Shown one piece after another: positions 24,148-36,573 of a stretch of DNA of 64,000 nucleotides. The stretch comes from Favolaschia claudopus. Lineage: Eukaryota; Basidiomycota; Agaricomycetes; Agaricales; Mycenaceae. Location: assembly GCA_037176885.1 (NCBI GenBank), contig JAWWNJ010000039.1, forward strand, positions 1,632,843 to 1,696,842, in the 5' to 3' direction. The position numbers were made by a program, and so were the translations under genes. How positions within the stretch are numbered: the stretch's first letter is position 1; each line of letters opens with the position of its first letter. The notes beneath the pieces are model-generated. The model did no database searches, was not told the DNA's origin, and saw only the letters and a program-made list of their open reading frames with translations.

Positions 24148-26562
24148 ATGGCGGCCCTAACTCGTCTGTATTGGTGTCGCTTGCTCCGCTGGGGCCGTCA
24201 TTGGGGTACGGCTACACCGATAAGCATGCAGGCTACCTCGAAGCACGAGCCCACCTTCAGCAACTTGCATACACTCCTACTTCAGATCATCGAATCACAT
24301 TGGATTTGCGCGGGGTCATTAAAAAGCCCGGGCGTGTCACTCGCGAAATAGTAGCGGTAAGTTTTACTTGCAGCTTTCAATGATTTCATGGCATGATATT
24401 CATGAGTGTCCATTAAGGATATGTTCTGTGTTGTCGATAAAGTCAAGGCAAGTGTTGGAGCTTCCGACATCCTGACTCTGGCTTGGATGCATCTAAGCCC
24501 CAAATGGATTGAGCACACCAACAACTACCCGCTATCAATAACCAAGTGCAGCATCTTCACCAAAGACTGGGTCGAGATCACTCCTCGTAATCCTGATGTC
24601 AATGTTATAGCCAAACGCTTCTACAAACCCAATACCAAGTCACCAAATCAACCTCATTTCAAGACTGGGAAAATGCTGATCAATCTCTGCATTCCGTCCA
24701 ATACTTATCAAGCCTGGGAGGAGTACGATACACAGCAACAGATCGATCAATTCAGCAATGCAGATAGCGAAAGAAAGTCAGTCGAGTCAGAGGATGAATC
24801 GGTGATGATGATCTTGTTATATTATTCTCTATCTTCAATGTCTGCTCTTTCTAGGTGGCTATAGTGTCCCGAACGACCATTCAAACTCGCAGCAGAGCAG
24901 GAAAACCACCCTCACGATCAGCAACCAAGTCGCAACCCTTGTTTCTAGGGGCCAGTACCGCTTCGGGCTCAGGCTCACCAGCAAACTCTGCTCTCAGACC
25001 TGCTTCATTTTCTGGTATGTGTCGAGATTGAACATCTTGCAACTATTGATTGTCGTCGCATAGATTCGAAGCAATCAGGAAAAGAGAACAGCGCATTCCG
25101 ACATGAGAATGGTTTGACTCGTTCACACCTAGAGGTATGTCCTGGGACCTGCTGTCGTATCAGGTTCACTTCAATGATCTTTCCAGAATGGGGACGAGGA
25201 TATTGTCCCAGCTTCAGATACCAGAACCATTGGTTGTCCAAGCACGCTCTCATCACAGCTTTGACTCAACAGACACCGCCTTCACGTCTAGAGATGGGTG
25301 GTTTGAGTATGTTAATTCGTTGCTACCTGATATTGCGACGTAAACATTTATTCTGCCGCAGCGAAACTCACCACCATTTCGGTCCAAGCCAGTGTCGTAA
25401 AACAACGCACTCTATCTGAGCTACTATTTGATTCGGCCAACTTCGAGTCTTTTCTGGAATCGCCGCCCATGAACATTGTTTTGTTTCTCAATCTTACTCC
25501 CGGAGCCCAAAAGCGCAGTGGTTTCAAGCTAGCAAGTTTCGGCAGGGCCTCGAAGCCCTTGTTTGCAAGAGACTTGAGGACAGACATATGCGCCAAGCGG
25601 ACGTTCTATACAGAGCAGGATGAAGGGGGCATTGTTCATGTATGTCATTCCTCCTCATGACCGCGGTATCTATGAATTTTTCCCGGTGTCTGTAGCATAT
25701 TCCGAACCCCTCGTCCCGGCAAGCTGCGGATCTCGCAGTTAAGGTCCGGTGCATTGCATGGTCTGCTGCATTGTTATAAGATGTGTATGAGGGGGTTGAC
25801 AAGTAAGTTTTCGAACAGCTTCTTTGTATATTCTACTGATCAGTGCCGGAATCAGCTTTATTGCGACTCGGAATGCAGTGGACACACAACTTCCGGTAGA
25901 GATACCCCGCATGCGCTTTGTCCAAGTGGTGTTTGCAACGGAGGGGAAGACAGGAGAACCGGGAGGTCGAGGTCTGTCTTTCTGGTTGAAGAATTGATCG
26001 ACAAGCCGGCGCAGGGCCAATTTCGGAAATACATCAACAATCGAACTCCCGTGCCAACCAACTTCATCCCCCGTACAGAGAATCATAATTGTGCACTCTT
26101 TCTCGCCTTCATTCAACACTGGAAATTCAAACGCACTCACGGTTTGGCTTTCGTCTCAGATTATCAGGGTAAGCAGGACTTCAATACCACCTTCCGGCAC
26201 TCAGGTATATATTGCAGGCGGAAACACACTTCTCACTGATCCCCAAGTCATGTCTGATGAGTATGTCTTCAAACCTTTCTCTTCACCGTTGCTCGTCCTC
26301 GAATTGAAGATCACTCGGCGATATTTTTGGGTCTGGAAATATACCGTCCGGGTGTAGCAGCTTCAAAACCACCCACTGTTGCAACATTTTCTGTGAATAT
26401 TTCAAGATTTATGGGAACTTCGATCCCATGGATGAGGACCTCCCAATCGCGATGTCCATCAGCCGATCTGCTTTGCCTGTACCCTCCACGAAGGGCAAGC
26501 GTAAGGCGGAGGAAGAACCAGAGGATAGCCGGTCTGGGAGCCGGCGTAGGGCTGAGACTTGA
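24148..26562 (+). CDS. Alpha-type protein kinase domain protein
   Basis: It is a multi-exon plus-strand gene for an atypical (MHCK/EEF2K-type) serine/threonine kinase, a family expanded in mushrooms. The N-terminal exons read YTDKHAGYLEARAHLQQLAY and ASDILTLAWMHLSPKWIEHT, then a Ser/Ala-rich linker. The kinase part includes GAQKRSGFKLASFGRASKPL, FARDLRTDICAKRTFYTEQD, and an MRFVQVVFATEG block. Near the C-terminus LLTDPQVMSDD is the alpha-kinase metal-binding D-P-Q element, followed by the zinc-binding His-x-Cys-x3-Cys motif (THCCNIFCEYFKIYG). The tail is lysine-rich (STKGKRKAEEEPEDSRSGSR) and stops at 26560-26562. The start is uncertain. The gene lies wholly inside the stretch that splits the Plavaka transposase. 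Confidence 0.62.
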
Positions 26563-28040
26563 AGGCAAGTGCATTAACCTTTAACACCTTGCATCTACTT
26601 AGCTCAGTCCAGCAACCCAGTCGGGGTACATTCATTTTCCACTTGCACATACCTTGTACAACTACTCATCTTTTTCTCGTTACAAACACACCGTACCTAA
26701 CGACTCGCAATCCACGACCCTCATGACTCTTAGACTTTGGAATCAGACGCATGCGCAAATTAGATACAATTAATACCTTCATCTACGAACCCAGATTTGG
26801 ATTACCTTCCGTCCCCTCATTGTCTTCATTACAAATGATTATGATTCAATCGGAACCCTCTGAATGAGTTGACCAACTGGTATGACGGTGTTTTCGAACT
26901 GATTGTTTCAATTAACCTCGTAATCATTCCGCTTTCATGCTATACAAGGAAAGTCGCAGCATCTACAATTACAGCCGCATGCGAAGCCGCCAATGAGACG
27001 GAGACTAATTAGCCTTTATCAATGCAAGCTTCTGCTGGTGTGTAAATTTCCCTCCTTGCCCTTGTCAATGGTGTCAGACGGCTTGAGTACAACGATCTTG
27101 TGTATGATGGTTCAGTTCGGGCTCGTAGAAGCTTGAGTAGCTGTAATATCATATAGGTTTGGTCAAGAAGAGGATATATACATGAATGGGAGACGCACTC
27201 GCAATGTCGCACAAGTACCAGGTTGACGAAAAGGGGCAAATTGTATTGAATGAAGCTGGTATCGTACGCAGAATGCCAGTAGTTAGTCTTGATCCGTGTC
27301 GAAGTCGAGTTCGTCGCCTATGTCAAGGAGGTAGTCGTCGAGTTCGAGCTGGCTAGTTGTCAAGGTCGGAGAGGTCCTCATCGTGGAGCGGGTCTTGATT
27401 CAGATTCGGGTGCAACATCTGGTCATTGTTGAGGTGGTCAGATCGTCGTTGTTGGGAAAGTAGTTGTCGAGGTCGCGGAGGTAGTTGTCGAGGTGAGCAG
27501 TCGATTTGGGACAACAGTTGCCGATAGAAGCCTCCATTCGTGTAACACTTCCGGGGGCACAACGGAAACTCCTTCCTTGAGGTTCAGTGTAACACATACT
27601 ACTCAAGTCCGGGACCTCAAAAAATTTTGCCACCAATACATGAACAGGTTCGGTGCAACATATCGCCCGACACAATGGTGGCCTGCTTCCGAAGTTCGGT
27701 GCAACACGTACTTTTCAAGAAGGCCTCAGTCCGCTTGAGTGACGGCGGACCGTTTCACAGAGTGAGGATGGGTTAGAGGATGGGAGGTGAGACCTTATAT
27801 AGCCTCTAGCCGCTGGAGCGCTGGCCGCTTGCCACTGCTCAATAAGGATATGGCGAGAGACGTTTGAAGCGGACAAAGGAAAGTACTATATTGGGAAATG
27901 GCTTTGGCAGACAATGGTGGTTAGACAGGCTCGGCCACTGGGGAGTTTTGGGGGTCCCGACGAGCCCCAACACCTCTCCTCCTCGTTTATCAGTCGCCTA
28001 ACGCGGCCCGGGCTGTCGTCGGGCATCAAACCTAAGCTGT
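26563..28040. other. Noncoding stretch right of the alpha-kinase gene
   Basis: No convincing gene is present. A minus-strand frame (27288-27675) has an acidic, Asp-rich C-terminus (LDDYLLDIGDELDFDTDQD) but no domain. The plus strand carries dispersed copies of a GGTTCGGTGCAACA-like word near 27,581, 27,646 and 27,693. A TATA-like ttatatagcc lies near 27,796. The right edge of the insertion that splits Plavaka should lie near 28,040. Confidence 0.4.
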
Positions 28041-30778
28041 CCAGTCTGTGTTACTATAATTTCTTTCTAGCTTCCAGACATTCAGCAGAGGTCCTTACGC
28101 ACCTGAAACGAGAGTTGATACATCGCGTATGGGATTTGCTTTTATCCCTCGAATTTATTCATGCCTACGTCAATGGGATCGTAGTTGAGTGCTACGATCA
28201 GGTCAAGCGGTTGATATTCCCTCGTTTTTTTTTTCACGTATGGCGCCGATTATCCTGAGAAGTACATGTTCGGTTTTGAGTCTGTGATTTCGTGCTCACT
28301 TTCATTCTTTGTAGAGTTTTACTCGCTACCATCAAGAACCTTGGCGGCTGTCCCTGTCCACACTGCTTCTTCACAAAAGCTGACATGCGCCGCCGAAAGA
28401 ACTTGCGGACTGATGATAGCTTGTGGCGAGGCACCATTGAACAAGTTCGAGGTTGGATTTTCGGATGAGGGTATCGGGTAAATGCGGCGGCTGTCATAGA
28501 CAATCCTGGGTTCCAACTCAAGTACGTTTCAACAATCTCTGGTTCCATCTGATACTGAAATAAACCAGAACACTTTTCCCGTGCTGGCAGAGCACAGATT
28601 TAACCTCTTCTCTATGTTTGTTCCTGACCTTTTGCACGAAGTCGAGCTGGGAATTGTTAAGGCTTTCTTCACTCATGTTATCCGAATTTTGTACACGCTA
28701 GGAATTGAGGCAGTTGACGAGTTAAATTCACGGTAAGCTCCAGCTTCCTTTCAAGCTATTCATTTCTTCATCAGCAGATAGATTCTGACAGATTCCTACA
28801 TTCGGCTGAGGCACAATACAGCGCTTCCACCGAAACGTGTCGGGTATGAAAAAAATGGCGGCGCGAGACTTTGAAGACATTCTGCAGGTTGGTCGCTCAC
28901 AACGTGGCTGCTCATTTGCTAATTCTCATCTCAATCAGTGTCTGATACCAGCTGTTGAGGGTCTATTACCAGAGCCACACAACAGCATCGTCCTTACTGT
29001 TTGCTTCACATTGGCAACATGGCATGCCTATGCCAAACTGCAGCTGCACACGTGCTCCTCCCTCGATTGTTTCTGCAACACGACCACCGTTCAGATGCGC
29101 CGCTTCAACCGGACAACGTGCGAAGCCTACGAAACCTATGAGCTTCTGTCAGAATACAATCGACACATCCGGCGGCAGGCCAAGAAAAAAGCTCAATCCA
29201 CTTCTTCAGCCTCTACGCAGTCTCACAGCGGTTCAAAGACACAAAAATACTTTAATCTTTCGACGTACAAGTGGCATTCTATTGACCATTATCCAGACGC
29301 AATCCCCCGAGTTGGCACGACTGATTCTGTCTCGACTCAAAACGTAGGTTTATATTGTCGTTGAAATACAGTGCGACACTGATTATTTTGTTCTAGTCTG
29401 AGCTTGCACACCGTCGCGTCAAACAACTTTATTCTCGCACCAACAAGCGCGATGTGGAGCCACAGATTGCCAATCACAAGCACCGTACTCGCATCTTAGT
29501 CTCCATGAACGATTGCATGAACGATGCAGCCGCCCAGGCGAATCTTGCCTCTCTGGACGACATCCCAAATTCTAAAGCTCGAGAAAAAATCCACCCCGAG
29601 ACCGAGCCTTTACCGCGCACACCTTCTCATCAACATCACCATATATCAGAATCAAAAAGAGACTTTATCAATGTTCATGAATTTCTTGATGAGAGGGTGA
29701 TCCAGCGGTCGCGGTGAGTGAGCTGCTGTGTCAGCGCACGGGAGGTTAATTTTAATTCAGAACTTCTTGCCGCAACTGAGAGCGCATCTCTTGATGTGTT
29801 TACTTGATCTTCCATACGACGGAGATGAGGTAGAATTCTCTGATCAAGACCTGCTGGATGTGAACATTGTTCAGCATCGCATTTATGCTCACCAGGTAAT
29901 GCGTATCAATTACACAACCTACGACATGCGCAGAGATCAAGCTTGACACGTTCAACCCGTGAACTAAATCCGATATCATGGTTCTGTCTCATGAAGATCA
30001 AAACGACACATCTACCGCTCATCCTTACTGGTACGCACACGTCATTGGAATTTTTCACGCAGGTATTTGACATGTTGGAGAGAGATCTAAATCCTTGCGG
30101 ACCCAACGTATGGAGTTCTTGTGAGTGCAATGGTTTGGACGTGACTTGAGCTACAAAGCGGGCTGGAAGGCGTGTCGGCTTCATCGTGTTGGGTTTGTGG
30201 ATTTCGACGACGGCGGAGCGTTTGGCTTTCTGGATCCGTCAGAGGTAATACGTGCAGCTCATATCATCCCGGTGTTCCATTATGGGTGCACTTCTGACCT
30301 TCTACCTCCCTCTATTGCTCGTCGACCTGAACAGAGCGACTCCGATTTTCACTTCTATTATATCAATTGGTGAGCAGACGCACTTCTGTGTTAAAAAAAC
30401 TGATTTGACACCACCTTTGTTAGTTTTGTGGATCGAGACATGTTCATGCGGTACTGTGAGCATGCTGTTGGTCACAGAACTACTGTGTTTGGAGCATCGT
30501 CGCCTGGAAACGTTGCAGATTTGGATATGTATGAAGAAGGTGCCTATTCGGAGGATGAAGGTGATGCTCTCGAGGCTGCCAACGAATCTGATCTCGAGGG
30601 CGATGGAGATGAGGAAGAAGACGACGGTGAAGATTTAGGACCATCAGACTCGGAAGGTGAAGATCAAGAAGACTCGGAAGACAAGGATGTTGACAATGAA
30701 GACGACGGTGGCGATGAGGAGGGTTCCGAGTGTGGAAATGACAACAATACTGCTTCATATGGATATGATGAACTGTAG
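28041..30778 (+). pseudogene. Plavaka DNA transposon, C-terminal half of transposase gene
   Basis: The gene resumes at LTHLKRELIHRVWDLLL and continues through VLLATIKNLGGCPCPHC, VPDLLHEVELGIVKAFFTH and DFEDILQ. Then come VEGLLPEPHNSIVLTVCFTL, FNLSTYKWHSIDHYPDAI and FVDFDDGGAFGFLDPSEVI. FVDRDMFMRYCEHAVGH and a long acidic tail finish the protein, all hallmarks of Plavaka. Damage is clear. A T-homopolymer near 28,228 shifts frame inside the FPRFF block, an extra base lies near 28,464, and an in-frame TGA sits at 28807-28809 (probably once CGA). The stop is at 30776-30778. This copy cannot make an active transposase. Confidence 0.78.
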
Positions 30779-31629
30779 TAGTACAAATAGTGTTGTATAA
30801 TTGATTCTCTCCAGTAGGGATTCACGGCAAGCTGAAAAAACCTCTCGACATAGCCAGGAAAAATTATTATTGTGGTGTTTTCAGCTGAGGGGGTCAGAAA
30901 ATTTGTCATAAAGCTGCCTCCTACTTCTACGAGCTATCTATAAGCAACCTACAATTTTTGCTTGAAGGAATGAATACCGGGAACAGCAAAAAACAAAAGA
31001 AAATATGTGCAGGACACGAAAGTCATAGAGCACGTGAAATGTGATGTCACACTCCTTCAAAACCCTCCTCCTCTTGCCGCCTCCTCTGGTCTGTCTAGCT
31101 CCGCCCAGGCCGCATCTACGATCCCTCCAGCTTCCTCCCTCCCTCCAGCCGTCCAGTGTCGCTACGATGAGATTGTAAGGGGGATAGCGCCGGGAAGCAC
31201 GGCAACAAGCGCAAGAGAACGGCTTAGTGAGCTGCTCTCTCCAGTCTACTACTAAGTCGCATTTCTTCTCCCAGCCAATCTATGAACGCGTTCAAGAGAC
31301 TGGTTTTGGCGTAGAAGCATTTCCCTCGCGGGGTCAATCCCTTCTTCGACATCTCGCTGGTGATGACCTACGGCACTGAAGCTCACTGGGGTGAGGGTTC
31401 GGTATCGTTCTCAGCCGAGTACTCTTTTCTTCACTGCCCAACAAGTTGCTAATCAAATTCACCCTTAGCGAGCTTTGCTACGCCGCTGCTGTCAATAAGC
31501 TCTTCGCTGTGGCCCCCTGAACTCCTGGATCCCTTTGATATCCTTTGAGTCCGCGCGAGCTTACAGCTTTGTGCCAGTAGCCTACCCACGCCACCTGCAT
31601 CCTCGTGGGTATTCTCCTTTGTTCCATTC
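30779..31629. other. Between Plavaka and DUF6698 relic
   Basis: A plus-strand frame (31007-31255, Pro/Ser/Ala-rich, no ATG) could be the decayed N-terminus of the DUF6698 gene that follows. Otherwise nothing is recognised. Confidence 0.35.
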
Positions 31630-32440
31630 TTGTGCGCTGATCTCCCTGCTCAAGTGATGATGAAAATTCTCCTCCGCCAGACCCGTCTCCTCCGAACCCG
31701 TGGGTATTCAGTTGCGCACCGTAACCCAGATTGTTTATACGCACCCGCAAGCATTTTGCAGAATATTGTCGCTGGCAGATACAAATTACTTTACAAGCCT
31801 TATCCCTCTTTCCTCTGCGCAGACGGCTCTTACGACCCCGAGATCTTGGAAAATGGATACTTCGCGGCGACGCGATACCCCGGGTATCTGCACTATTTTT
31901 CTTCTTCCCTGAGTCGTTGGCTAACGGTTTTGGAGTTCTTGCGCCATATTGGGCTCGGCCCAAAGTATGCTATCCTTGGCGTCGACAAGAAGATATCAAA
32001 AACATGCAACACCTCTCTGCATAACGTCAAGAAGGTGACACCGGAAATGATATGCTATGCAGTTGTACAGGTGAGTGTTGTCTCGTATTTCTACGCTGTA
32101 TGATATTCATTTGCTTAGGCCCGTACCGCTCTCGGAACAAGCGACTCGCGACGGCACATACAATTTCGAAAAATTATTTAATTCTCTGATCAAGCTCTTT
32201 GTTACGGACCCCGACAATCCGGAAGATGTATGGGCACAAGAGCTTCTTGATTGGTGCCAACAGTAACTATCTCTTTGTTGTTTCATCTGATTCGACTCAT
32301 TAACGGGTGATTCCAGAGAAGTCTTTGGCGGCGCAACGATTGAATTGGATTCGGAAGCTGAGAAGAGTCCCGACGAAGAAGATATTCTCGCGCAGCGTCG
32401 GCGACGACGTCGTGCTGCTGCCGCCACCACTGCTGCCTAA
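31630..32440 (+). pseudogene. DUF6698 protein relic
   Basis: Blocks of DUF6698, an Agaricomycete family of unknown function common near transposons, appear in order: CADGSYDPEILENG, ILRGDAIPRVSALFFFFPES, VKKVTPEMICYAVVQ and ARTALGTSD. After an intron and a frame change come RDGTYNFEKLFNSLIKLF and DPDNPEDVWAQELLDWCQQ. The last exon is EVFGGATIELDSEAEKSPDE, ending in an Arg/Ala-rich tail at 32440. At least two frame changes (near 31,848 and 32,145) are not explained by introns, so I call it a pseudogene. No function is known; abundance near mobile elements suggests it travels with them. Confidence 0.55.
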
Positions 32441-32886
32441 GTATTGCTGTTATGACTCTTTTGTCTCGGTACGAGATTCCCTCTTCAAGTTATTACGCAT
32501 CACACAATCCTCATTGTCACCCCAGGAGATTCATTAGCTTTGGACAGCTCAACAGTGTGCTTGTCCCGTCCGTTCATACTACAAACCTTCTCATTGATTT
32601 CATCAGATTCTTCCCCTCTTTTTGCAACAACAATGAATATTTTGGTGACCACATCTGGTTGTGTTGACGAGCGTTACTAATTCCCGTGCAGCTGTGATCG
32701 AATGGACTTCATTCTTTATTTTCATGGCTAGGATTCAGACTGTATATTGCATTGGCTGTAAGTCGTTCCAAGTTGCATCTTGCTGTCATTGATTTCTTTG
32801 TGCAGTGTAACACTTACCTCGACTCGGTAAGTTCTTTATAGTCAGCTCTCGACAACGCTGACTCGTTGACTCCCAGGATTTGATTG
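32441..32886. other. Noncoding, left flank of solo LTR A
   Basis: It is T-rich sequence with several possible splice-like sites but no gene. It is continuous with 33,295 onward if solo LTR A is removed. Confidence 0.35.
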
Positions 32887-33294
32887 TGTTGAACAGGCAA
32901 GCACAGAGGTCTGAAGTCAACAGTGAGAACTCTGGTAGATTGCAATGTGAAGTAAATACTTGCCTGAAGTCAACAGTGAGAACTGAGGACTCAAGGCACT
33001 AGCTAGGCTGTATATATATAGGTACAGGAACAAAGGGAATGCTACATATGGTAGATAAAGGGAAGACCTAATTGGGCACAAAGGAACTACCTAATTGGGA
33101 ACAAGGGGATTACCATAAAGAGGAGCCATAAAGAGAACAAAGGACATAGGATCAGTAGGATCAGGTATCAATGATAGGATCATAGGGGTGCATAGGATCA
33201 GTAGGATCAGATATTGATGATAGGATCATAAAGGATCAAAGTGGTGACACTCATGAGAGTGAGAGATGTCAGAGGCAAAACCCACATTCCAACA
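32887..33294 (-). repeat. Solo LTR A of a Ty1/copia-like family
   Basis: This 408-base LTR is bounded by the termini TGTTG...CAACA (canonical orientation on the minus strand, starting TGTTGGAATG). Perfect 5-bp target duplications GATTG flank it at 32882-32886 and 33295-33299. The middle has repeated ggatcagtaggatcag and gatgataggatca words. No internal region remains, so it arose by recombination between two LTRs. It is homologous to 52453-52854 and to 57093-57441 (inverted). Confidence 0.88.
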
Positions 33295-33718
33295 GATTGT
33301 AGTCCCCTCTGTAACGGTGCGACTATTGTTTATAACTGCATAGGTTCTAATACTCATCTCGTGTACAGCTAACTAGAAGACAAAGTAAGTCTCTTGTTTA
33401 TACTTCGTTTTCCTCCATTCACCCTGCTTTTGTCATCCAGTGGTTATAATTCTTGATGTTCAACGGTGTGTTTTTCCATTCTTTGCTTGCAGTTCGTCGC
33501 TGACTTCATTATGGTAGTGTACTTCGACTTAAATAACTGTAGTGTTGCTGTACTTACTTGCGTAGAATGAATATTGTGTTAAATTGAATTGTTTTGAATG
33601 AACTGAGAAGGTAAAAGAGCAGATGAGGTGGCCCCAGCGCTCGCAAGCACGCTCAAGGGCTCGTAAGGGTATTCCAGCCTGGGCCCCCTTACGTGGAACT
33701 GAATTTTTGCTTAGTCAG
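33295..33718. other. Noncoding, right flank of solo LTR A
   Basis: No gene was seen. It is T-rich and ends next to a LINE RNase H scrap. Confidence 0.35.
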
Positions 33719-34085
33719 TTATGAGAGCATTGAGAGGCGGCCCAAGTCTTGAGTTCCCTCATGAGGTCTTGAGTGCATTTGAAGGCTGTCAGGAGGGGCT
33801 GAAGAGACGTTTACATTTTTGGTGATGGACGATTGTGACCACTGAACTCTCCACTCTGCTACCACCTGCTTCTTGGATTCCGCACTTCGTGCTGCGATTC
33901 TCACCGGTAGAGCCAACTTGAATAGCGCGACTTTACCTCCAAACAACACATCTGACCTCCCCTCTGCTGCCTCCTTTGCTGCTGTGTCCACCAACTCGTT
34001 ACCGATGACTCTCGATATGACCTGGGACCCACACGACGTGGATGTTGCCTTTCAGCTCCGGTTTCGCTTGCAGCAATTTATGTAG
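33719..34085 (-). pseudogene. LINE RNase H fragment
   Basis: In minus-strand order it reads KPELKGNIHVVWVPGHIES, then with a frame change NELVDTAAKEAAEGRSD. This is the RNase H end of basidiomycete Tad1-type LINEs: the W-V-P-G-H motif, then the N-E-x-V-D motif with its Asp. It is followed by an Arg/Ser-rich stretch and a stop at 33719. Only this piece of the element is present. Confidence 0.6.
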
Positions 34086-34124
34086 TTGCTAGTGGAACTC
34101 CTGGATCAAGTAATTGGTCAAATG

Positions 34125-34651
34125 TTCTTTTCGCGATTGGTCGGTAGTTATACCAGCCAACTCGAATATTTGCCCAACATGATCTACAAAGGTTTTTAGG
34201 TCCTCATAGTCATCCGTAGTAAACTTGGGAGCGTTTGGATCCAAGGAATTTTGAAGCTCGCAACCCTAGGGTTTTGAGCATTTTGCGTTTGACGATGATT
34301 AAGAGGAACATAAGGTTTGTGAACTTTGTGTAGCAGAAGGGGAGTCTAGAGGATTGGTTTGTTCCTCGTCAACTTCCTCCTCTATAGTAGGTTGTGTGTT
34401 TAGATCCGACAGAGTACTAGTATTCGCGATAGCTTTGCACTTTCCTTTATAGGCTGTAACCCGTTCCTTGGCTTTAGCTCGAGATTGTGATCTCCCTGCC
34501 TCAGTAAAACTACGCTTTTTCTTCCTAGGAAGAGGATCTAAGTCTGATGGTGTAAATAACCGACTAGACCGGTGTGGTTTAGGTTTCGCGAATGAGGTGG
34601 AAGCAAGTTCACCGTCCGCAGATATTTCTGACGATTCTGGTTGCACCAAAA
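34125..34651 (-). pseudogene. LTR-retrotransposon gag fragment
   Basis: The minus-strand frame from 34649 begins with a TTG, not an ATG. It reads VQPESSEISADGELAST and a basic Ser-rich region (PLPRKKKRSFTEAGRS). In another frame follows APKFTTDDYEDLKTFVDHV, then GQIFELAGITTDRSRKEH, which resembles the Gag of basidiomycete LTR elements. It abuts the LINE fragment at its far end. On its upstream side TGGTGCAACCAG, a possible primer-binding site, lies next to an LTR-like terminus (see 34652). Confidence 0.4.
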
Positions 34652-35846
34652 TGTTGACCTAAGTCAACGGTGCTTTGAACGAATAATTCGTTCTTCTTGG
34701 ATGTAAGTCCAAGGTATAATCCTGTATAGGAAGGTAGAGATATTTCTATACGCCACAAGTCCAAACTCGGTGATAGGGCCGCCACGCGGCTAGGCATGAA
34801 ATGCCCAGAATTTATCGATTTTCGAGACCTATCAGCGGGAGAAGTGAGGCTAGAATAATAGAAGATATGCCCGTCCTCGCGGGCAGTATCTTATTGCTGT
34901 GGATAGCCGACAAGCTGGCGGGACACCAACGGGTAGCAGCGGCTTAGCGACGTTTCCCTAAACATGGGTGCGAAACTCTGCCGCTGACTATTTCTAAAAC
35001 TGCCGGGCCAAGGGACTTAGTGGGAAACTACTATCTCGAGGTGCTGGAGGCGACTAAGAGGAACTACCAACCTCCCTGAGGTTAGGCGCTCACCCGCCGA
35101 CCAACATGAAGAAGATCTAGCGGGGGACCATACTGAGTTCAACTTCGAACTCAGGACGGCCACCACTCTACCGACGAACAGGATCACCGGCAGGCTCTAA
35201 CCGAGCACGCCGGCTGATTACGGACAGCCAGGACTTAACCGACTGCCAGCGGGAGCACCGCGGAGCCAGCGGCTATCCAGCCAACGGCTCTGCCAGAATG
35301 ATGAGAAGGACATGGCGAGTTGCCGGGGGCATTTCCCGCTGATTGCGGACAACCCGAACGGCGAGTGGCGAGCCGCTAACACGGCTCGGCTCTCCCTATT
35401 TTCCCTGGGACTTAGACTGTTCTGAAGATAGAAGACGAGACGAACTTGACCGCTGTCGAGCCGTTGACTAACTACTCAGCGGGAAGCCTTTTCGACTTCA
35501 ACTCAACCAGCGGCAAGACCATATTATGAAGGAAGAATTTCGTGTCCCCTCCCGGGGACATGGCAACCAGCACGCCATTGCACTGCAATAAGGCGCAATA
35601 CCCACCCGCCTGCATGGACTTTCTCCGGGAGGCAGTCTTTTCACTCACGACTCGCAATCCTGAATATACCATTGGTTCCCAGCGGGCGCGGCATCAAACT
35701 TGGACACTCTCTCATCATGATTTTATTTGGTTGTTTCTGCTCCCGCTGCATGTATTTAATCTCCCGGTGTACTTTTTGTTACTCAGTCAATTACCTACCC
35801 ATAGACAAGGGCAGTTTGTAGCGGACTCTAGAATTTGAATTGAAGC
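34652..35846 (-). repeat. Probable older LTR, split by the chromovirus
   Basis: The sequence opens TGTTGACCTAAGTCAACG directly beside the gag fragment above. In minus orientation it ends in ...GTCAACA, as an LTR should. It has no gene over 1.2 kb. If the chromovirus is removed, it continues at 45,543. The other end and a second LTR were not found, so this is inference. Confidence 0.35.
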
Positions 35847-36385
35847 TGTTATATCCGTGTCGAACAAAGGGACGGAGGACGGGTGGCCGGAGGCCGGATG
35901 ACGGAGATGACGGAAGAGACGGAGGACGGAGGACGGATACGGAGGACGGGTGAAGCGATACCACAGGGGGCTAAGGGTACGCCACTAACTAGACTTCCAA
36001 GAAGATAGAGGATTCTGACCACGGAGCAATGCGGAGGCAAAGCACGTTAATTTTCAACTGAAGTTACAAGACGAAGTAGATAGGTATATATACGTATTAC
36101 GGAGAAAGGCCATATAAGGTAATAGTAAGTAAAGACAATAAGAGTTGTAAGCGAAAGAACAATAAAGACAATAGAGACAATAAGGGAGAAGCATACAGGC
36201 ATAGATCATGGGATTGATTCGGGAACGCTCAGAAGACCTTCATTGCGAAAACCCGATGGGTGTATGCTTCGACGGATGAACCGGAGCACATAAGGACGGA
36301 CAAGTAGAAGTAGGCCGGGGGCCGGATGGCCGGAGGCCGGGGGACGGATGGCCGGACGACCGGGTGAAACTGCATGGGCGTAACA
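35847..36385 (-). repeat. 3' LTR of the chromovirus
   Basis: It is the 539-base LTR with termini TGTTA/TAACA. Left of it is the GAAGC target duplication, and right of it (inside) the polypurine tract. It contains a symmetric TATATATA at 36085-36092 and CGGAGGACGG-type repeats. Because TATATATA reads the same on both strands, this copy could also start plus-strand transcription toward the antisense gene (ATG at 36574). Confidence 0.93.
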
Positions 36386-36400
36386 GTATCCCCCTCTTAA
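36386..36400 (-). other. Polypurine tract of the chromovirus
   Basis: On the minus strand the bases just before the 3' LTR read AAGAGGGGGATAC. This is a purine run in the exact place where plus-strand DNA synthesis is primed in Ty3-type elements. Confidence 0.75.
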
Positions 36401-36573
36401 GGTTCCTTGACCCTAAGGAACCTAAGAGTTCTGTGGAATCAGAATGAGTCGTAGGGATGACGAAAGGAAGGCCGAAGAGTCCGATAGAATAATTGTTGAC
36501 TGCGCATCAAAAAGTCACGTGAGATCGTGGGAAGTTGAACTTGGCAAAAAACTTCTCTCTTCCTACTACCACC

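Noticed and set aside
27288..27675. Acidic minus-strand frames right of the alpha-kinase gene
   Set aside because: There is no domain, start or intron structure; low-complexity Asp/Asn/Leu repeats can arise by chance.
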